A DNA stretch of 55,192 bases from Planctomycetota bacterium (lineage in GTDB: Bacteria > Planctomycetota > Planctomycetia > Pirellulales > Lacipirellulaceae). The position numbers and the translations under genes were made by a program. Under the pieces are notes generated by a model. It saw only the letters and a program-made list of their open reading frames with translations. It did not search any database and was not told the DNA's origin. Positions 26,201-34,642 of the stretch are shown here, piece after piece. Position 1 is the stretch's first letter. Each line of letters begins with the position of its first letter. The DNA is taken from positions 1 to 55,192 of the forward strand of contig JAJDEF010000013.1 in NCBI GenBank assembly GCA_029259945.1. Reading direction: 5' to 3'.

Positions 26201-26782
26201 ATGACCTTTGTGAATTACCAGTACATCAAGCGATACCGCATGGAACTGAACATGCGCCGTTGGCGACGGCCTGCGATCGAGCTGCCTATAGGTTACCGCT
26301 TGGTCGCATGGGATTCTTCGTTGGTTTCGGCCCATGCCGAAGTAAAGCATGCGAGTTTTCGGGATGAGATCGATGCGATGGTTTTCCCGTGTTTGGGAGA
26401 ATACGACGGCTGTCATCGATTGATGTCGGAGATCGAGACCAAAGAGGGCTTCATGCCAGAAGCCACCTGGCTTGCGGAGTACGTAGGTGCCGGCCCTTCA
26501 AAAGCAGAATATTGCGGCACCATTCAGGCGGTGCGCATCCAACCTACTCGGGCCAGTATCCAGAACATCGGCGTGACCCCTTTTCATCGAGGGCGAGGCA
26601 TCGGATCTGCCCTCATTTTGGCTGCCTTGCTCGGACTGCAGCATCTGGCGGTTCCCATAGTACGGCTAGAAGTGACCGCCGAGAATGAAGGCGCTATTCG
26701 GCTTTACCGCCGATTAGGGTTCCGAGAGGTTCGCACCATCTATAAAACGGTCGAACTTGCCTACAGCGGGCCCTCTGGGTAG
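26201..26782 (+). CDS. GNAT family N-acetyltransferase
   Basis: A 193-residue GNAT protein. The acetyl-CoA loop is RGRGIGSALILAAL near residue 129 and motif B is TAENEGAIRLYRRLGFREV near 162. The N-terminal third (RWRRPAIELPIGYRLVAWDS) is compatible with an unusual GNAT fold start. The acceptor substrate is unknown. ATG at 26240 or 26252 could be the true start, since the first 13-17 residues are basic and not typical. The tandem duplication lies 27 bases upstream and might affect expression. It is followed after 79 bases by the M16 pair. Confidence 0.88.
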   Translation: MTFVNYQYIKRYRMELNMRRWRRPAIELPIGYRLVAWDSSLVSAHAEVKHASFRDEIDAMVFPCLGEYDGCHRLMSEIETKEGFMPEATWLAEYVGAGPSKAEYCGTIQAVRIQPTRASIQNIGVTPFHRGRGIGSALILAALLGLQHLAVPIVRLEVTAENEGAIRLYRRLGFREVRTIYKTVELAYSGPSG

Positions 26783-26861
26783 GCTGCCTTCGAGCTCAAT
26801 GCTTGACGTGATCGTGCCAAGCGGCATCTATTCCTGTTTATCCACTCTTTAAGAAGCTGCG

Positions 26862-28124
26862 ATGGCCCCAGAGACTCAAGTTCAGCAACGCGATGCACAA
26901 ACCCACCTATTGGCGAACGGCATGGTGCTGGTTGGCGAACCCACCGATGCCGTGCAGTCGGCGGCGCTGTCGTTGATGGTGCCAAGCGGATATAGCGCCG
27001 ATCCCGCCGAGCGTTTAGGGCTCTCCTCTCTATTATGCGACATGGTACTTCGTGGTGCCGGAACGCGCGATAGTCGAGCATTGATAAACGACCTCGAAAT
27101 CTTGGGAGTCGAGCGTGGCGAGTCGGTGGGAGTTTCTCAGACAACTTTTAGCGCCGCCACGGTTGCGACCAATCTGGATGAGGCCTTGGGCATTTATGCA
27201 GACGTTGTCAGGCGTCCCCATTTACCTACCGATCAACTCGAAGCGGGCAAGCTGGTTTGCTTGCAAGAACTACGTGGCGTCGACGACGAGCCAAGCCAAC
27301 GACTCATCCAAGAACTTCGACGCCGGACTTATCCCAAGCCCTGGGGACGGTCGAGCCAGGGAGACGAATCGGGAATCACCAGCAGCACGGCTGACGAGGT
27401 ACGTGAGTACTGGACACAGAGCTTTCGACCCGAGGGGGCGATCCTTGGTGTCGCGGGCAATTTTGAGTGGGCTCAACTCGTCCAATGCGTGGAAGAGTTG
27501 TTTGCCGATTGGAAAACCGTCAAGGTCAAACCAGTCATTGAATTGCCCAGCGAAGACCTCCCTACACATATTCACCAAGAGTCGAATCAATGCCACCTAG
27601 GAATCGCCTTTCCGAGCGTGCCCTATTGTAATCCCAATTACCTGCGAGCTTGGGCTGCCGTCGGCGTGCTCAGCGGCGGGATGAGTTCGCGATTGTTTAC
27701 CGAGGTTCGCGAAAAACGGGGCCTTTGTTATACCGTCAGTGCGTCGCTGCACACCCAGCGAGAGCGAGCCCGTGTGCTCTGCTACGCAGGAACGACTGCC
27801 GAGCGAGCTCAAGAAACACTGGACGTCACCTTTGCCGAGCTCATCAAACTTCGTGATGGGGTCGAACAGTCAGAGCTTGATCGGCTCAAGGCGAGAATCA
27901 AGAGCGGGCTGATTATGCAACAAGAATCAACCAGCGCCCGTAGCGGTGCCATTGCGCGCGATTGGTATCACCTTGGCCGCGTCCGCTCACTGCAAGAAGT
28001 CGGAACTCTAATTGATCAGCTGACCAGCCGTGACATCAACGAATTTCTAGAATCGCATCCGCCGAGTGATTTTACCTTCACAACGCTCGGCCCAACCAAA
28101 CTTACGTTGCCAGAGGAAAAGTGA
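26862..28124 (+). CDS. M16 peptidase-like protein lacking the zinc site
   Basis: A 420-residue pitrilysin/insulinase family protein. The position of the HxxEH zinc motif reads GLSSLLCDMVLRG, so it cannot bind zinc the usual way. The C-terminal half keeps the substrate-binding motif SSRLFTEVREKRGLCYTVSA. In two-subunit M16 peptidases (mitochondrial processing peptidase, bacterial pairs) one subunit is catalytic and the other is inactive but binds substrate; this is probably the latter. It overlaps the catalytic partner by four bases (GTGA), which supports a 1:1 complex. No signal peptide is visible. Confidence 0.92.
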   Translation: MAPETQVQQRDAQTHLLANGMVLVGEPTDAVQSAALSLMVPSGYSADPAERLGLSSLLCDMVLRGAGTRDSRALINDLEILGVERGESVGVSQTTFSAATVATNLDEALGIYADVVRRPHLPTDQLEAGKLVCLQELRGVDDEPSQRLIQELRRRTYPKPWGRSSQGDESGITSSTADEVREYWTQSFRPEGAILGVAGNFEWAQLVQCVEELFADWKTVKVKPVIELPSEDLPTHIHQESNQCHLGIAFPSVPYCNPNYLRAWAAVGVLSGGMSSRLFTEVREKRGLCYTVSASLHTQRERARVLCYAGTTAERAQETLDVTFAELIKLRDGVEQSELDRLKARIKSGLIMQQESTSARSGAIARDWYHLGRVRSLQEVGTLIDQLTSRDINEFLESHPPSDFTFTTLGPTKLTLPEEK

Positions 28125-29359
28125 TTTTGAAGTTTTTAAGCCATACACTGGACAACGGCCTCGAAATTGTCGCCGAGCAGAACGATGCTGCCCACTCGTT
28201 GGGCGTAGGTTTTTTTGTCCGAACCGGCGCGCGCGACGAAACTGACGAAATTGCTGGTGTCAGCCATTTCTTAGAGCACATGGTGTTCAAGGGCACGCCT
28301 CGCCGCACGGCTGAGGATGTGAACCGCGAGTTCGACGAACTTGGTGCCCACTACAACGCTTTCACAAGCGAAGAAAACACCGTCTACTACGCTGCGGTTC
28401 TGCCCGAATATCAGAAACCAACGATTGATCTGCTGGCCGACATCATGCGCCCCAGTCTTCGAGAAGACGACTTCGAAATGGAAAAGAAAGTCATACTCGA
28501 AGAAATCCAAATGTATGCCGATCAACCGCCGTTTGGCATGGACGATAAAATCAAAGCCCTCCATTACGGCAATCACCCTTTGGCGCGTAGTGTGCTAGGA
28601 ACGGTAGAGTCGGTCAGCGCGTTGACAGCCGACCAGATGCAGCAATATTTTTCGTCACGCTATAGCCCCGGCAACGTCTTTGTCGCAGCGGCAGGACGGG
28701 TTGATTTTGATGCCCTGATCGAGCAAGTCGCCAAATGCTGTAGCGACTGGAAATCGCAGCCGACCGTGCGCGACATACCGACGGCTGACTCTCAAACGAC
28801 TTTTCACCACGTTTATCGCGAGTCGGCTTCGCAACAATACATTTTGCAACTGGCAGATGCGCCCGCTTCGGAAGATGAAGATCGCTTCGCGGCAAAACTC
28901 ATGGCGACCATGCTCGGCGACGATTCTGGCAGCCGCATGTATTGGGAAATGGTCGACCCGGGCCTCGCCGAAAGTGCCAGCGTCGGGCACTACGAATACC
29001 TTGGGGCAGGCATGTTTTTCACTTGGATTAGCTGTGATGCCGAAACCTCCGCAGCCAACTATGCGAGGGCGACCCAACTACAAGAGCAAGCCGAGCAAGA
29101 CGGTTTTACTGCCAAAGAATTGCAGCAAGCAAAAAGCAAAGTAATCGCTCGCGTCGTATTAGGCAGCGAGCGCCCGCGGAATCGACTTTTCAACGTCGGT
29201 GGCAATTGGATGCAACGAAGCGAATACCGCAGCGTCGGTGACGACCTGGCAGCCATCGAAGCCGTCACCCTAGACGACATCCACCACGTGCTAAAAAAAT
29301 ACCCCCTCACCCGCCACTCCACCGTCTCGATCGGGCCGTTAAAAGAGTGGCCCGAGTAA
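28121..29359 (+). CDS. M16 zinc metallopeptidase, catalytic subunit
   Basis: A 412-residue M16 peptidase. The inverted zinc motif is HFLEHMVFKG (near residue 49-53), and the downstream glutamate ligand lies in SEENTVYYAAVLPE or the following helix. The C-terminal half has GDDSGSRMYWEMVDPGLAESA, a less conserved version of the R/Y motif carried by the neighbour. The start is GTG 28121 behind AGAGGAAAA, overlapping the upstream stop. The pair presumably cleaves peptides; no signal peptide is visible, so a cytoplasmic site is most likely. Confidence 0.95.
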   Translation: MILKFLSHTLDNGLEIVAEQNDAAHSLGVGFFVRTGARDETDEIAGVSHFLEHMVFKGTPRRTAEDVNREFDELGAHYNAFTSEENTVYYAAVLPEYQKPTIDLLADIMRPSLREDDFEMEKKVILEEIQMYADQPPFGMDDKIKALHYGNHPLARSVLGTVESVSALTADQMQQYFSSRYSPGNVFVAAAGRVDFDALIEQVAKCCSDWKSQPTVRDIPTADSQTTFHHVYRESASQQYILQLADAPASEDEDRFAAKLMATMLGDDSGSRMYWEMVDPGLAESASVGHYEYLGAGMFFTWISCDAETSAANYARATQLQEQAEQDGFTAKELQQAKSKVIARVVLGSERPRNRLFNVGGNWMQRSEYRSVGDDLAAIEAVTLDDIHHVLKKYPLTRHSTVSIGPLKEWPE

Positions 29360-29631
29360 ATACTGTGGTAACTAATGAACCGCGAATGCTGGCGATGAAT
29401 GTCACCGAAGATTTGATTGTCGCAGAGCTCGAGGATGGGCGAACCATCAGCGTCCCACTCGCATGGTCTTGGCGATTATCCGAAGCGACGCAGGAACAGC
29501 GCAATAACTTCGAGATCATTGGCAATGGAGAGGGTGCCCATTGGCCTGATATCGACGAAGATATTTGTATCCGCGGCATGTTGGCAGGTGTGCCCGCCCG
29601 ACCACCCAAAAAACAGGCGACTACGGCTTAG
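29347..29631 (+). CDS. DUF2442 domain protein
   Basis: A small protein of up to 94 residues with the DUF2442 pattern: LIVAELEDGRTISVPLAWSWRL then HWPDIDEDICIRGMLAG. DUF2442 proteins are small DNA- or partner-binding proteins often found in toxin-antitoxin-like pairs. The start is uncertain: GTG 29347 overlaps the M16 gene by 13 bases, while ATG 29386 gives 81 residues and keeps the domain. It is followed after 16 bases by a small helical protein that could be its partner. Confidence 0.8.
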   Translation: MARVNTVVTNEPRMLAMNVTEDLIVAELEDGRTISVPLAWSWRLSEATQEQRNNFEIIGNGEGAHWPDIDEDICIRGMLAGVPARPPKKQATTA

Positions 29632-29647
29632 CTGAGGATGCAGTACC

Positions 29648-29887
29648 ATGACTAAACTGAGCGTTCTCGACGAACTTCGTCGCGTCCGACACGAAGTTTC
29701 GGGCAAGATCGGCCACGACCCTCACCAGATCGTGCAGTATTATGCCGACCTACAGAAATCACTAGGTGGCCGCGTTGTGAATTTCGGCGACGATTCCCAA
29801 GCTAGCCAAGCCAAGGATTGCCCCGGAGCCGTCGGCAATGCAATTCCCGATGGGCAGTCCACCCCAACGTCTCAGTCTTCTAGCTGA
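29648..29887 (+). CDS. small helical protein, possible antitoxin-like partner of DUF2442
   Basis: A 79-residue protein with a clear ribosome binding site (GAGGA just upstream of ATG 29648). The N-terminal 45 residues are amphipathic, VLDELRRVRHEVSGKI then HDPHQIVQYYADLQKS, a pattern I associate with small antitoxin-like proteins whose core reads EEVRxIRxEI...D. The rest is a Ser/Gln-rich tail. It follows the DUF2442 gene by 16 bases, and DUF2442 genes are often paired with such proteins. Function is not proven. It converges with the gamma-glutamylcyclotransferase-like gene. Confidence 0.68.
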   Translation: MTKLSVLDELRRVRHEVSGKIGHDPHQIVQYYADLQKSLGGRVVNFGDDSQASQAKDCPGAVGNAIPDGQSTPTSQSSS

Positions 29888-29896
29888 GTGAAAACT

Positions 29897-30301
29897 CTAC
29901 CCGTGCAGATATTTTTCCAACTCTTTTTCTGAAAAACGCTTGGCGTTCCAAGGCTCATCGGTCAATGCCTGACGGCGTGATTCGGGGATCACGAAAGCTT
30001 GGCACTCGACTTCGATTCCCTCGTCGGTGACCGCTTGGACGGCCATGCGGTCGTAGAGGACCGACTCATACGCATCGAGTTCAAACAAAGTGTCTTCATC
30101 GAGCCCCTCGTAGAGCACTCCGATGACAAAGTCGTCGTCCCCGGCGCGGATGATTCCAGGAAAGACCGCATCACGCAGTCGATAGACGGCATACCCAGGC
30201 AACCTCGCTGGCTGCGAAGCAGGCATGGCCATGCCGATTCGGGTCCACACCTCAGGAAACGTTAATGTACCGTAGGTAAATAGTGTCATACGAGCAATCA
30301 T
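29897..30301 (-). CDS. gamma-glutamylcyclotransferase-like (AIG2 family) protein
   Basis: A 134-residue protein of the GGCT/AIG2-like fold. The N-terminal FTYGTLTFPEVW carries the YGTL substrate loop, and the expected catalytic glutamate is in ELDAYESVLYDR near residue 79. These enzymes release 5-oxoproline from gamma-glutamyl peptides or amines. ATG at 30289 (M5) gives a more usual start, MTLFTYGTL. It is a single gene between the DUF2442 pair and sthA. Confidence 0.87.
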   Translation of the reverse strand: MIARMTLFTYGTLTFPEVWTRIGMAMPASQPARLPGYAVYRLRDAVFPGIIRAGDDDFVIGVLYEGLDEDTLFELDAYESVLYDRMAVQAVTDEGIEVECQAFVIPESRRQALTDEPWNAKRFSEKELEKYLHG

Positions 30302-30345
30302 ACAGGAATCTTGTGCTAATTTCAGGTGCCTATTTCAAACAGGTA

Positions 30346-31791
30346 CTAGTAACTCACCGTCACCGGCTGGCAGCTTCCGCTGTAAACATTGTTCAGCTTA
30401 TTCAAGCCGTTGTAAGCTGCCACCTTGTAGCATTCTGCCAAAGTGGGAAAGTTGAACACGTTGTTCACAAAGAACTCGGCGTTGCCGCCCAGTGCCATTA
30501 CTGCTTGGCCGATGTGAATCAGTTCTGTGGCCCCGGTGCCGATCACATGGACGCCCAGCAACTGGTGCGTGGTTTGGTGAATCAACATTTTCAGCATTCC
30601 TAGCTCGTCGCCTAGGAGTTGCCCGCGAGCGATTTCTCGATAATTGGCGATTCCTGATTCATAAGGAATACCCTCGGCCGTCAACTGTTCTTCAGTCTTG
30701 CCGACCATCGAAATCTCTGGCACCGCGTAAATGCCGTAAGGGAACAGCGAGGTGTTATAGTTGCCGTCGCAACAGTCGTAAGCATGACAAATCGCGCGTC
30801 TGCCTTGCTCCATGCTGGTCGAGGCAAGTGACGGGAAACCAATGACATCGCCGGCAGCGTAAACATGCTCGACGTTGGTTTGATAATGTTCGTTAACTTT
30901 CAACCGTTCGCGATCGTCGAAATCGACACCTACGTTCTCAAGTCCCAAGCTCTTGCAAACACCTTGCCGCCCGATGGCATAAAGTAGCGTTTCGGCGTGA
31001 AGCGCCTTGCCAGATTCCAATTGGGCTTCGACTAATTTGCAGACCGTCCCATTTTGAATTTCCACTTCCCTAATTTCTTTCACCTTTTCGCCAAGGCGAA
31101 GTGTAATACCTTGCTGACGAATAAAGTAATGGAATGCATCCGCGATTTCCTGATCTAGAAAGCCGAGTACCTTGTCGCGACCTTCGACCAGCGTGACTTG
31201 CACGCCAAGCGTAGCCAAGATACACGCGTATTCGGTGCCGATGACCCCTCCGCCAACAACAATCATGGTCCTCGGCAGATGATCAATGCTGAAAATCCCG
31301 TCGCTAGTGAAAATCGTTTTCTCGTTGAATGGCACGTTATCAGGACGTGCAGGCCGAGTACCTACGCCAAGCAAAAATCGGTCTGCGGATAGCTCCTCGG
31401 TGCCATTTTTCCCCTCGACCACAATTTCGTGGGGCCCCGTAAAACGTGCTCGACCCCAGACTAGGTCGACATTGTTGCGTTCGAATTGATTCCGAATCAC
31501 ATCCCACTCGTGGCGAATCACACGCTGCGAAAAACTCACCAGCTCGGCAATCGTAATGTCACTTTTGATGCGTGCTGCTTCACCAAAGAGTCCTCGACGA
31601 TTCGCGCCCGTCAAATGAAGCACGGCCTCTCGCAGCGCCTTCGAGGGAATAGTGCCCGTGTTGATCTGGGCACCTCCGAGAACACGATTTTTTTCGATGA
31701 TGGCCACTCGTTTGCCGAGTTTTGCCGCCTGAATCGCCCCTTTTTGTCCCGCGGGACCGGTGCCAATGACAATGCAATCGTAGTGTTTCAT
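30346..31791 (-). CDS. sthA: soluble pyridine nucleotide transhydrogenase
   Basis: A 481-residue flavoprotein of the lipoamide dehydrogenase fold. FAD motif GTGPAG is at residues 10-15, the NAD(P) motif GGGVIGTEYA near 180, and the C-terminal dimerisation domain is complete. In true dihydrolipoyl dehydrogenases the active site reads CxxxxC; here the region is GGAQINTGTIPSKAL with no cysteine, as expected for SthA, which moves hydride between NADPH and NAD+ without a disulfide. The start is ATG 31791, where the FAD domain begins. An in-frame extension of 60 residues upstream is low-complexity and crosses a repeat hairpin. Secondary possibility: another disulfide-free flavin reductase. Confidence 0.92.
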   Translation of the reverse strand: MKHYDCIVIGTGPAGQKGAIQAAKLGKRVAIIEKNRVLGGAQINTGTIPSKALREAVLHLTGANRRGLFGEAARIKSDITIAELVSFSQRVIRHEWDVIRNQFERNNVDLVWGRARFTGPHEIVVEGKNGTEELSADRFLLGVGTRPARPDNVPFNEKTIFTSDGIFSIDHLPRTMIVVGGGVIGTEYACILATLGVQVTLVEGRDKVLGFLDQEIADAFHYFIRQQGITLRLGEKVKEIREVEIQNGTVCKLVEAQLESGKALHAETLLYAIGRQGVCKSLGLENVGVDFDDRERLKVNEHYQTNVEHVYAAGDVIGFPSLASTSMEQGRRAICHAYDCCDGNYNTSLFPYGIYAVPEISMVGKTEEQLTAEGIPYESGIANYREIARGQLLGDELGMLKMLIHQTTHQLLGVHVIGTGATELIHIGQAVMALGGNAEFFVNNVFNFPTLAECYKVAAYNGLNKLNNVYSGSCQPVTVSY

Positions 31792-31800
31792 TCGGTTCTG

Positions 31801-31832
31801 CTCCCCCTCCATCTCTGGAGGGGCTAGGGGAG
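31801..31832. repeat. hairpin repeat supplying the sthA ribosome binding site
   Basis: CCCCTCCATCTCTGGAGGGG forms a perfect eight-base stem with a four-base loop, flanked by CTCC and GGAG-like ends. On the minus strand it places GGAGGGGGAG ten bases before the sthA ATG. It looks like a dispersed intergenic element, though only one copy is in this window. Confidence 0.65.
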
Positions 31833-32021
31833 AGTTGGCAAAACAATGCTCGCGTCTCCTGTGCATCGACTCGGCAAATAGCAAGCCTTGAGATTGCGAA
31901 GGTTTGCCGGAATTACCGGAAGGGTAGGCGAGCGAAAGAGGTTCGCGTACAACGGTTATAGGAGTCGTCACAGTTTTGCCCCATCATGACCAACGGGGCC
32001 CTAGCTGCAAAAAATCTTGCC

Positions 32022-33344
32022 ATGTCCTTATTCGCCGCCGCTGAAGCTGAGAATCGCCGTCACGCTCAACCCTTGGCAATGCGAATGCGCCCCCGCACCT
32101 TGGGCGAATTTGTCGGCCAGCAAAATTTCCTGGGCGAAGGCAAACTGTTGTGGCGCCTGATCAAGGCCAATCGGTTGACTGCCCTGATCTTCTACGGCCC
32201 CCCAGGGACTGGGAAAACAACGTTAGCGCATCTGCTGGCAACCGAAACACGTTGCCGATTTCGACAGCTCAACGCAGTGACTAGCGGCGTAAAAGACCTG
32301 CGAGAAGTTCTCGATAATGCCCGCGATGTGCTGTCGGCTGAGGGCACCAGGACTTTGTTGTTCATCGACGAGATCCATCGGTTCAATAAATCGCAGCAAG
32401 ACGCCCTGCTGCCCGACGTCGAAGAAGGAACCGTCATCCTGGTGGGGGCCACCACCTCGAACCCGTTTTTTGCGGTAAACAGTGCGCTAGTTAGCCGTAG
32501 CCGAGTGTTTGAGTTTCAGCCACTCGACGAAGACGACATCATCACCTTGCTGCGACGCGCACTACTTGACCCGGAACGTGGACTAGGCCAACGACCCGTA
32601 AAACTGCATGACGATGCGGCCGCATTTCTAGCTACCACCTGTGATGGCGATGCTCGGCAAGCGCTGAGCGCCTTAGAAATTGGCGTACTCTCGACTGACG
32701 AAAGCCCCGTTGATTTTACTTTAGAATTAGCCGCCGAATCCGTGCAGCGCAAGGCCGTTCAATACGACCGCGATGGCGACACCCACTACGACGCCATCAG
32801 CGCTCTCATCAAAAGCATCCGCGGCAGCGACCCCGACGCAGGCATTTACTGGCTTGCCTGCATGTTAGAAGGTGGCGAGGATATTCGATTTCTGACACGC
32901 AGATTGGTAATTCTTGCCAGCGAAGACATCGGCAACGCCGATCCTCAAGCGTTGCAAATCGCGGTGGCCGCGATGCAAGCCTGCGAATTTGTCGGTCTCC
33001 CTGAATGTCAGTTGAGCCTGGCACAAGCGGTCACTTATCTAGCATGTGCGCCCAAGTCGAATGCCGCCACAGTCGCAATCGGAGAAGCAAGAACCGACGT
33101 GCGCGAAGGCCGAACCGTTCCTGTTCCTAACCATTTACGCGACAAGCACTACGCGGGTGCAAAGCGATTAGGCCACGGCGAAGGTTACGAGTACGCCCAC
33201 AACGCCGAAGATGGCGTCGCCGCGCAAGACTACTTGGGAGTCGAACGGGAGTACTACCGCCCGGTCGACCGAGGGTTCGAAGCGCAACTAGGCGAGCGGC
33301 TGCTGACGATCCGTGCCAAATTACGCGAAGCACGGCGGGGCTGA
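32022..33344 (+). CDS. rarA: replication-associated recombination protein A (RarA/MgsA)
   Basis: A protein of about 440 residues, AAA+ ATPase of the RarA/MgsA/WRNIP1 family. Walker A GPPGTGKTT, Walker B LLFIDEIHRFNK and sensor 1 GATTSNP are all present; the C-terminal MgsA domain includes YWLACMLEGGEDIRFLTRRL and ASEDIGNADP. It acts at stalled replication forks. Start ATG 32022 (MSLFAAAEAENRR) matches the usual family N-terminus; ATG 31986 is 12 residues longer. It is divergent from sthA. Confidence 0.95.
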   Translation: MSLFAAAEAENRRHAQPLAMRMRPRTLGEFVGQQNFLGEGKLLWRLIKANRLTALIFYGPPGTGKTTLAHLLATETRCRFRQLNAVTSGVKDLREVLDNARDVLSAEGTRTLLFIDEIHRFNKSQQDALLPDVEEGTVILVGATTSNPFFAVNSALVSRSRVFEFQPLDEDDIITLLRRALLDPERGLGQRPVKLHDDAAAFLATTCDGDARQALSALEIGVLSTDESPVDFTLELAAESVQRKAVQYDRDGDTHYDAISALIKSIRGSDPDAGIYWLACMLEGGEDIRFLTRRLVILASEDIGNADPQALQIAVAAMQACEFVGLPECQLSLAQAVTYLACAPKSNAATVAIGEARTDVREGRTVPVPNHLRDKHYAGAKRLGHGEGYEYAHNAEDGVAAQDYLGVEREYYRPVDRGFEAQLGERLLTIRAKLREARRG

Positions 33345-33443
33345 TCGCTTAAGAGAGCACCTTTACGTAACCACTTCGGCCGTCAATAATCCAGGCTAAT
33401 TCTCACCAACGATCCAACATCCTAACCGGAGACACTGACAAAT

Positions 33444-33728
33444 ATGATTACCGTCGGAATGAACTATCACGTCATCGAAGGCAAGCAACAAGATTTTGAA
33501 GAGAAATTTGCCGGAGTCATCGAAGCCCTCAACGCGGCAGATGGCCATACTAGCTCAACTCTGTGGAAGGACACTGCCGACGGAGCTTCGTATTTGATCA
33601 CCAGCGAATGGTCAGACGAAGCAGCGTTTAGCACTTTTATCCAAAGCGACGACTTCCGAGCCGTCACCAACTGGGGCAAAGAACAAATCCTCTCCGGCCG
33701 ACCACAACACAAGATTTATAAAAACTAG
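33444..33728 (+). CDS. ABM domain (antibiotic biosynthesis monooxygenase-like) protein
   Basis: A 94-residue single-domain protein with the dimeric alpha-beta barrel pattern: ITVGMNYHVIEGKQQDFEEKF, then SSTLWKDTADGASYLITSEW and FIQSDDFRAVTNWG. ABM proteins include small oxygenases and haem-degrading enzymes, but also unknown members. No haem ligand can be assigned with confidence. The upstream CGGAGA at about 33430 fits a ribosome binding site. It is a single gene followed by a cluster of hairpin repeats. Confidence 0.88.
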   Translation: MITVGMNYHVIEGKQQDFEEKFAGVIEALNAADGHTSSTLWKDTADGASYLITSEWSDEAAFSTFIQSDDFRAVTNWGKEQILSGRPQHKIYKN

Positions 33729-33761
33729 AGCCTTTTATACTCGAGCGTTCCAAAGCCCCCC

Positions 33762-33782
33762 TAGCCCGGCCATCCTGGCCGG
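33762..33782. repeat. REP-like palindrome, family A copy 2
   Basis: TAGCCCGGCCATCCTGGCCGG, forward orientation, six positions of a perfect arm match around the TCC loop. It is followed directly by the GGCCC hairpin cluster. Confidence 0.85.
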
Positions 33783-33791
33783 AAACTGAAA

Positions 33792-33916
33792 TAGGCCCGG
33801 AGGGCTGGTACAGCCCTAGCCGGTGCCGTGAGGCACCGGACGCAGGTACGACAAACTCGTTTAGGCCCGGCGGGCCGATACATCCGCATTGTTTAGGCCC
33901 GCTGGGCCTGTTCGCA
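33792..33916. repeat. cluster of GGCCC-type hairpins (family B)
   Basis: Three units begin TAGGCCCG: TAGGCCCGGAGGGCTGGTAC (33792), TTAGGCCCGGCGGGCCGATA (33861) and TTAGGCCCGCTGGGCCTGTT (33893). Each is a short self-complementary stem followed by a TACA/TTCGCA tail. Between the first two lies CCGGTGCCGTGAGGCACCGG (33820-33839), an eight-base stem with a GTGA tetraloop. The spacing is irregular (69 and 32 bases). Confidence 0.78.
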
Positions 33917-34094
33917 TCCCATCAATAGAGTTCCGGTGCTTGACACCACCAGCTAGGGATATGGCGACCCTCCGGATCTTAAAAAATTCCGAATTATGTG
34001 TAACTGTCTGAGCGGTCTGTCAGCAAAGCGTGAGGGCATATCGCTAAGCTGTAACTCCGACAGGTTCACCCACCAATTCGCGGAAGCGAAAAGA

Positions 34095-34514
34095 ATGCTG
34101 CCTGACCTATCAAAATGGAACGTCGCGCACGACAAGGTCGCCGTCATTCTGGTCGACCACGGCTCGCGCCGTGAAGAAAGCAACCAGCTGCTGCTCGAAG
34201 TGACTGACGCTTTTCGACAGCAATCTGATTGGACAATGATCGAGCCCGCCCACATGGAGCTGGCCGAACCCTCGATTGCGACCGCGTTTAATCGTTGTGC
34301 CGAGCGCGGCGCAGAACTTGTGGTTGTCTTTCCGTACTTCTTGGGTCCAGGGCGACACTGGAATTCAGACATCCCCCGCCTAGCGGAAAAAGCGGCAGAA
34401 GCTTGGCCTGCGGTACAGCATCTAGTGACAGCACCACTCGGACTGCATAAGCTGCTACTCCAAGTGATCGACCTTCGAATCGCCGAATCGCTCGAAAATA
34501 ACGCCGGCCGCTAG
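34095..34514 (+). CDS. cbiX: CbiX/SirB-type sirohydrochlorin chelatase
   Basis: A 139-residue single-domain chelatase of the CbiX/SirB family. The conserved VAVILVDHGSRREESNQLL and IEPAHMELAEPSI carry the metal-site histidines (in DHGS and AHMEL), followed by VVVFPYFLGPGRHWNSDIP. Such enzymes insert Co2+ or Fe2+ into sirohydrochlorin for cobalamin or sirohaem. The start ATG 34095 is chosen because the domain begins there and GGAAG lies nearby; the frame is open 33 codons further upstream with no family similarity. No other tetrapyrrole gene is in the window. Confidence 0.9.
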   Translation: MLPDLSKWNVAHDKVAVILVDHGSRREESNQLLLEVTDAFRQQSDWTMIEPAHMELAEPSIATAFNRCAERGAELVVVFPYFLGPGRHWNSDIPRLAEKAAEAWPAVQHLVTAPLGLHKLLLQVIDLRIAESLENNAGR

Positions 34515-34642
34515 CACTGCGATTGGTAAGACTGAACGATTACGCAATCTTTGCCGATAAGCAAGAGGTGTGATCGTCGATTCGCTTTTCTGCAATCAAC
34601 AATCAAACATCATCAATCAAACATTCCGCCGGAGCGTCAAGG

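Larger units (their letters stand above)
33729..34094. other. 366-base intergenic region packed with hairpin repeats
   Basis: It contains one TAGCCCGG palindrome (33762-33782), three GGCCC-type hairpin units (33792-33812, 33861-33882, 33893-33916), one CCGGTGCC GTGA GGCACCGG hairpin (33820-33839) and a weaker CCGGTG/CACC one near 33933. After 33,960 the sequence is unremarkable. The CbiX reading frame is open from 33996 but its start is placed at 34095. Confidence 0.75.

Noticed and set aside
31792..31971. 60-residue N-terminal extension of SthA
   Set aside because: It crosses a repeat hairpin, is low in complexity, and the FAD-binding domain starts at ATG 31791.
33820..33839. Possible cobalamin riboswitch before cbiX
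   Set aside because: It is a simple eight-base stem with a GTGA loop; no B12-box sequence or multi-helix layout is visible.
33792..33916. Possible CRISPR array
   Set aside because: The repeated units are only about 20 bases, self-complementary, diverged and unevenly spaced, and no cas gene is present.
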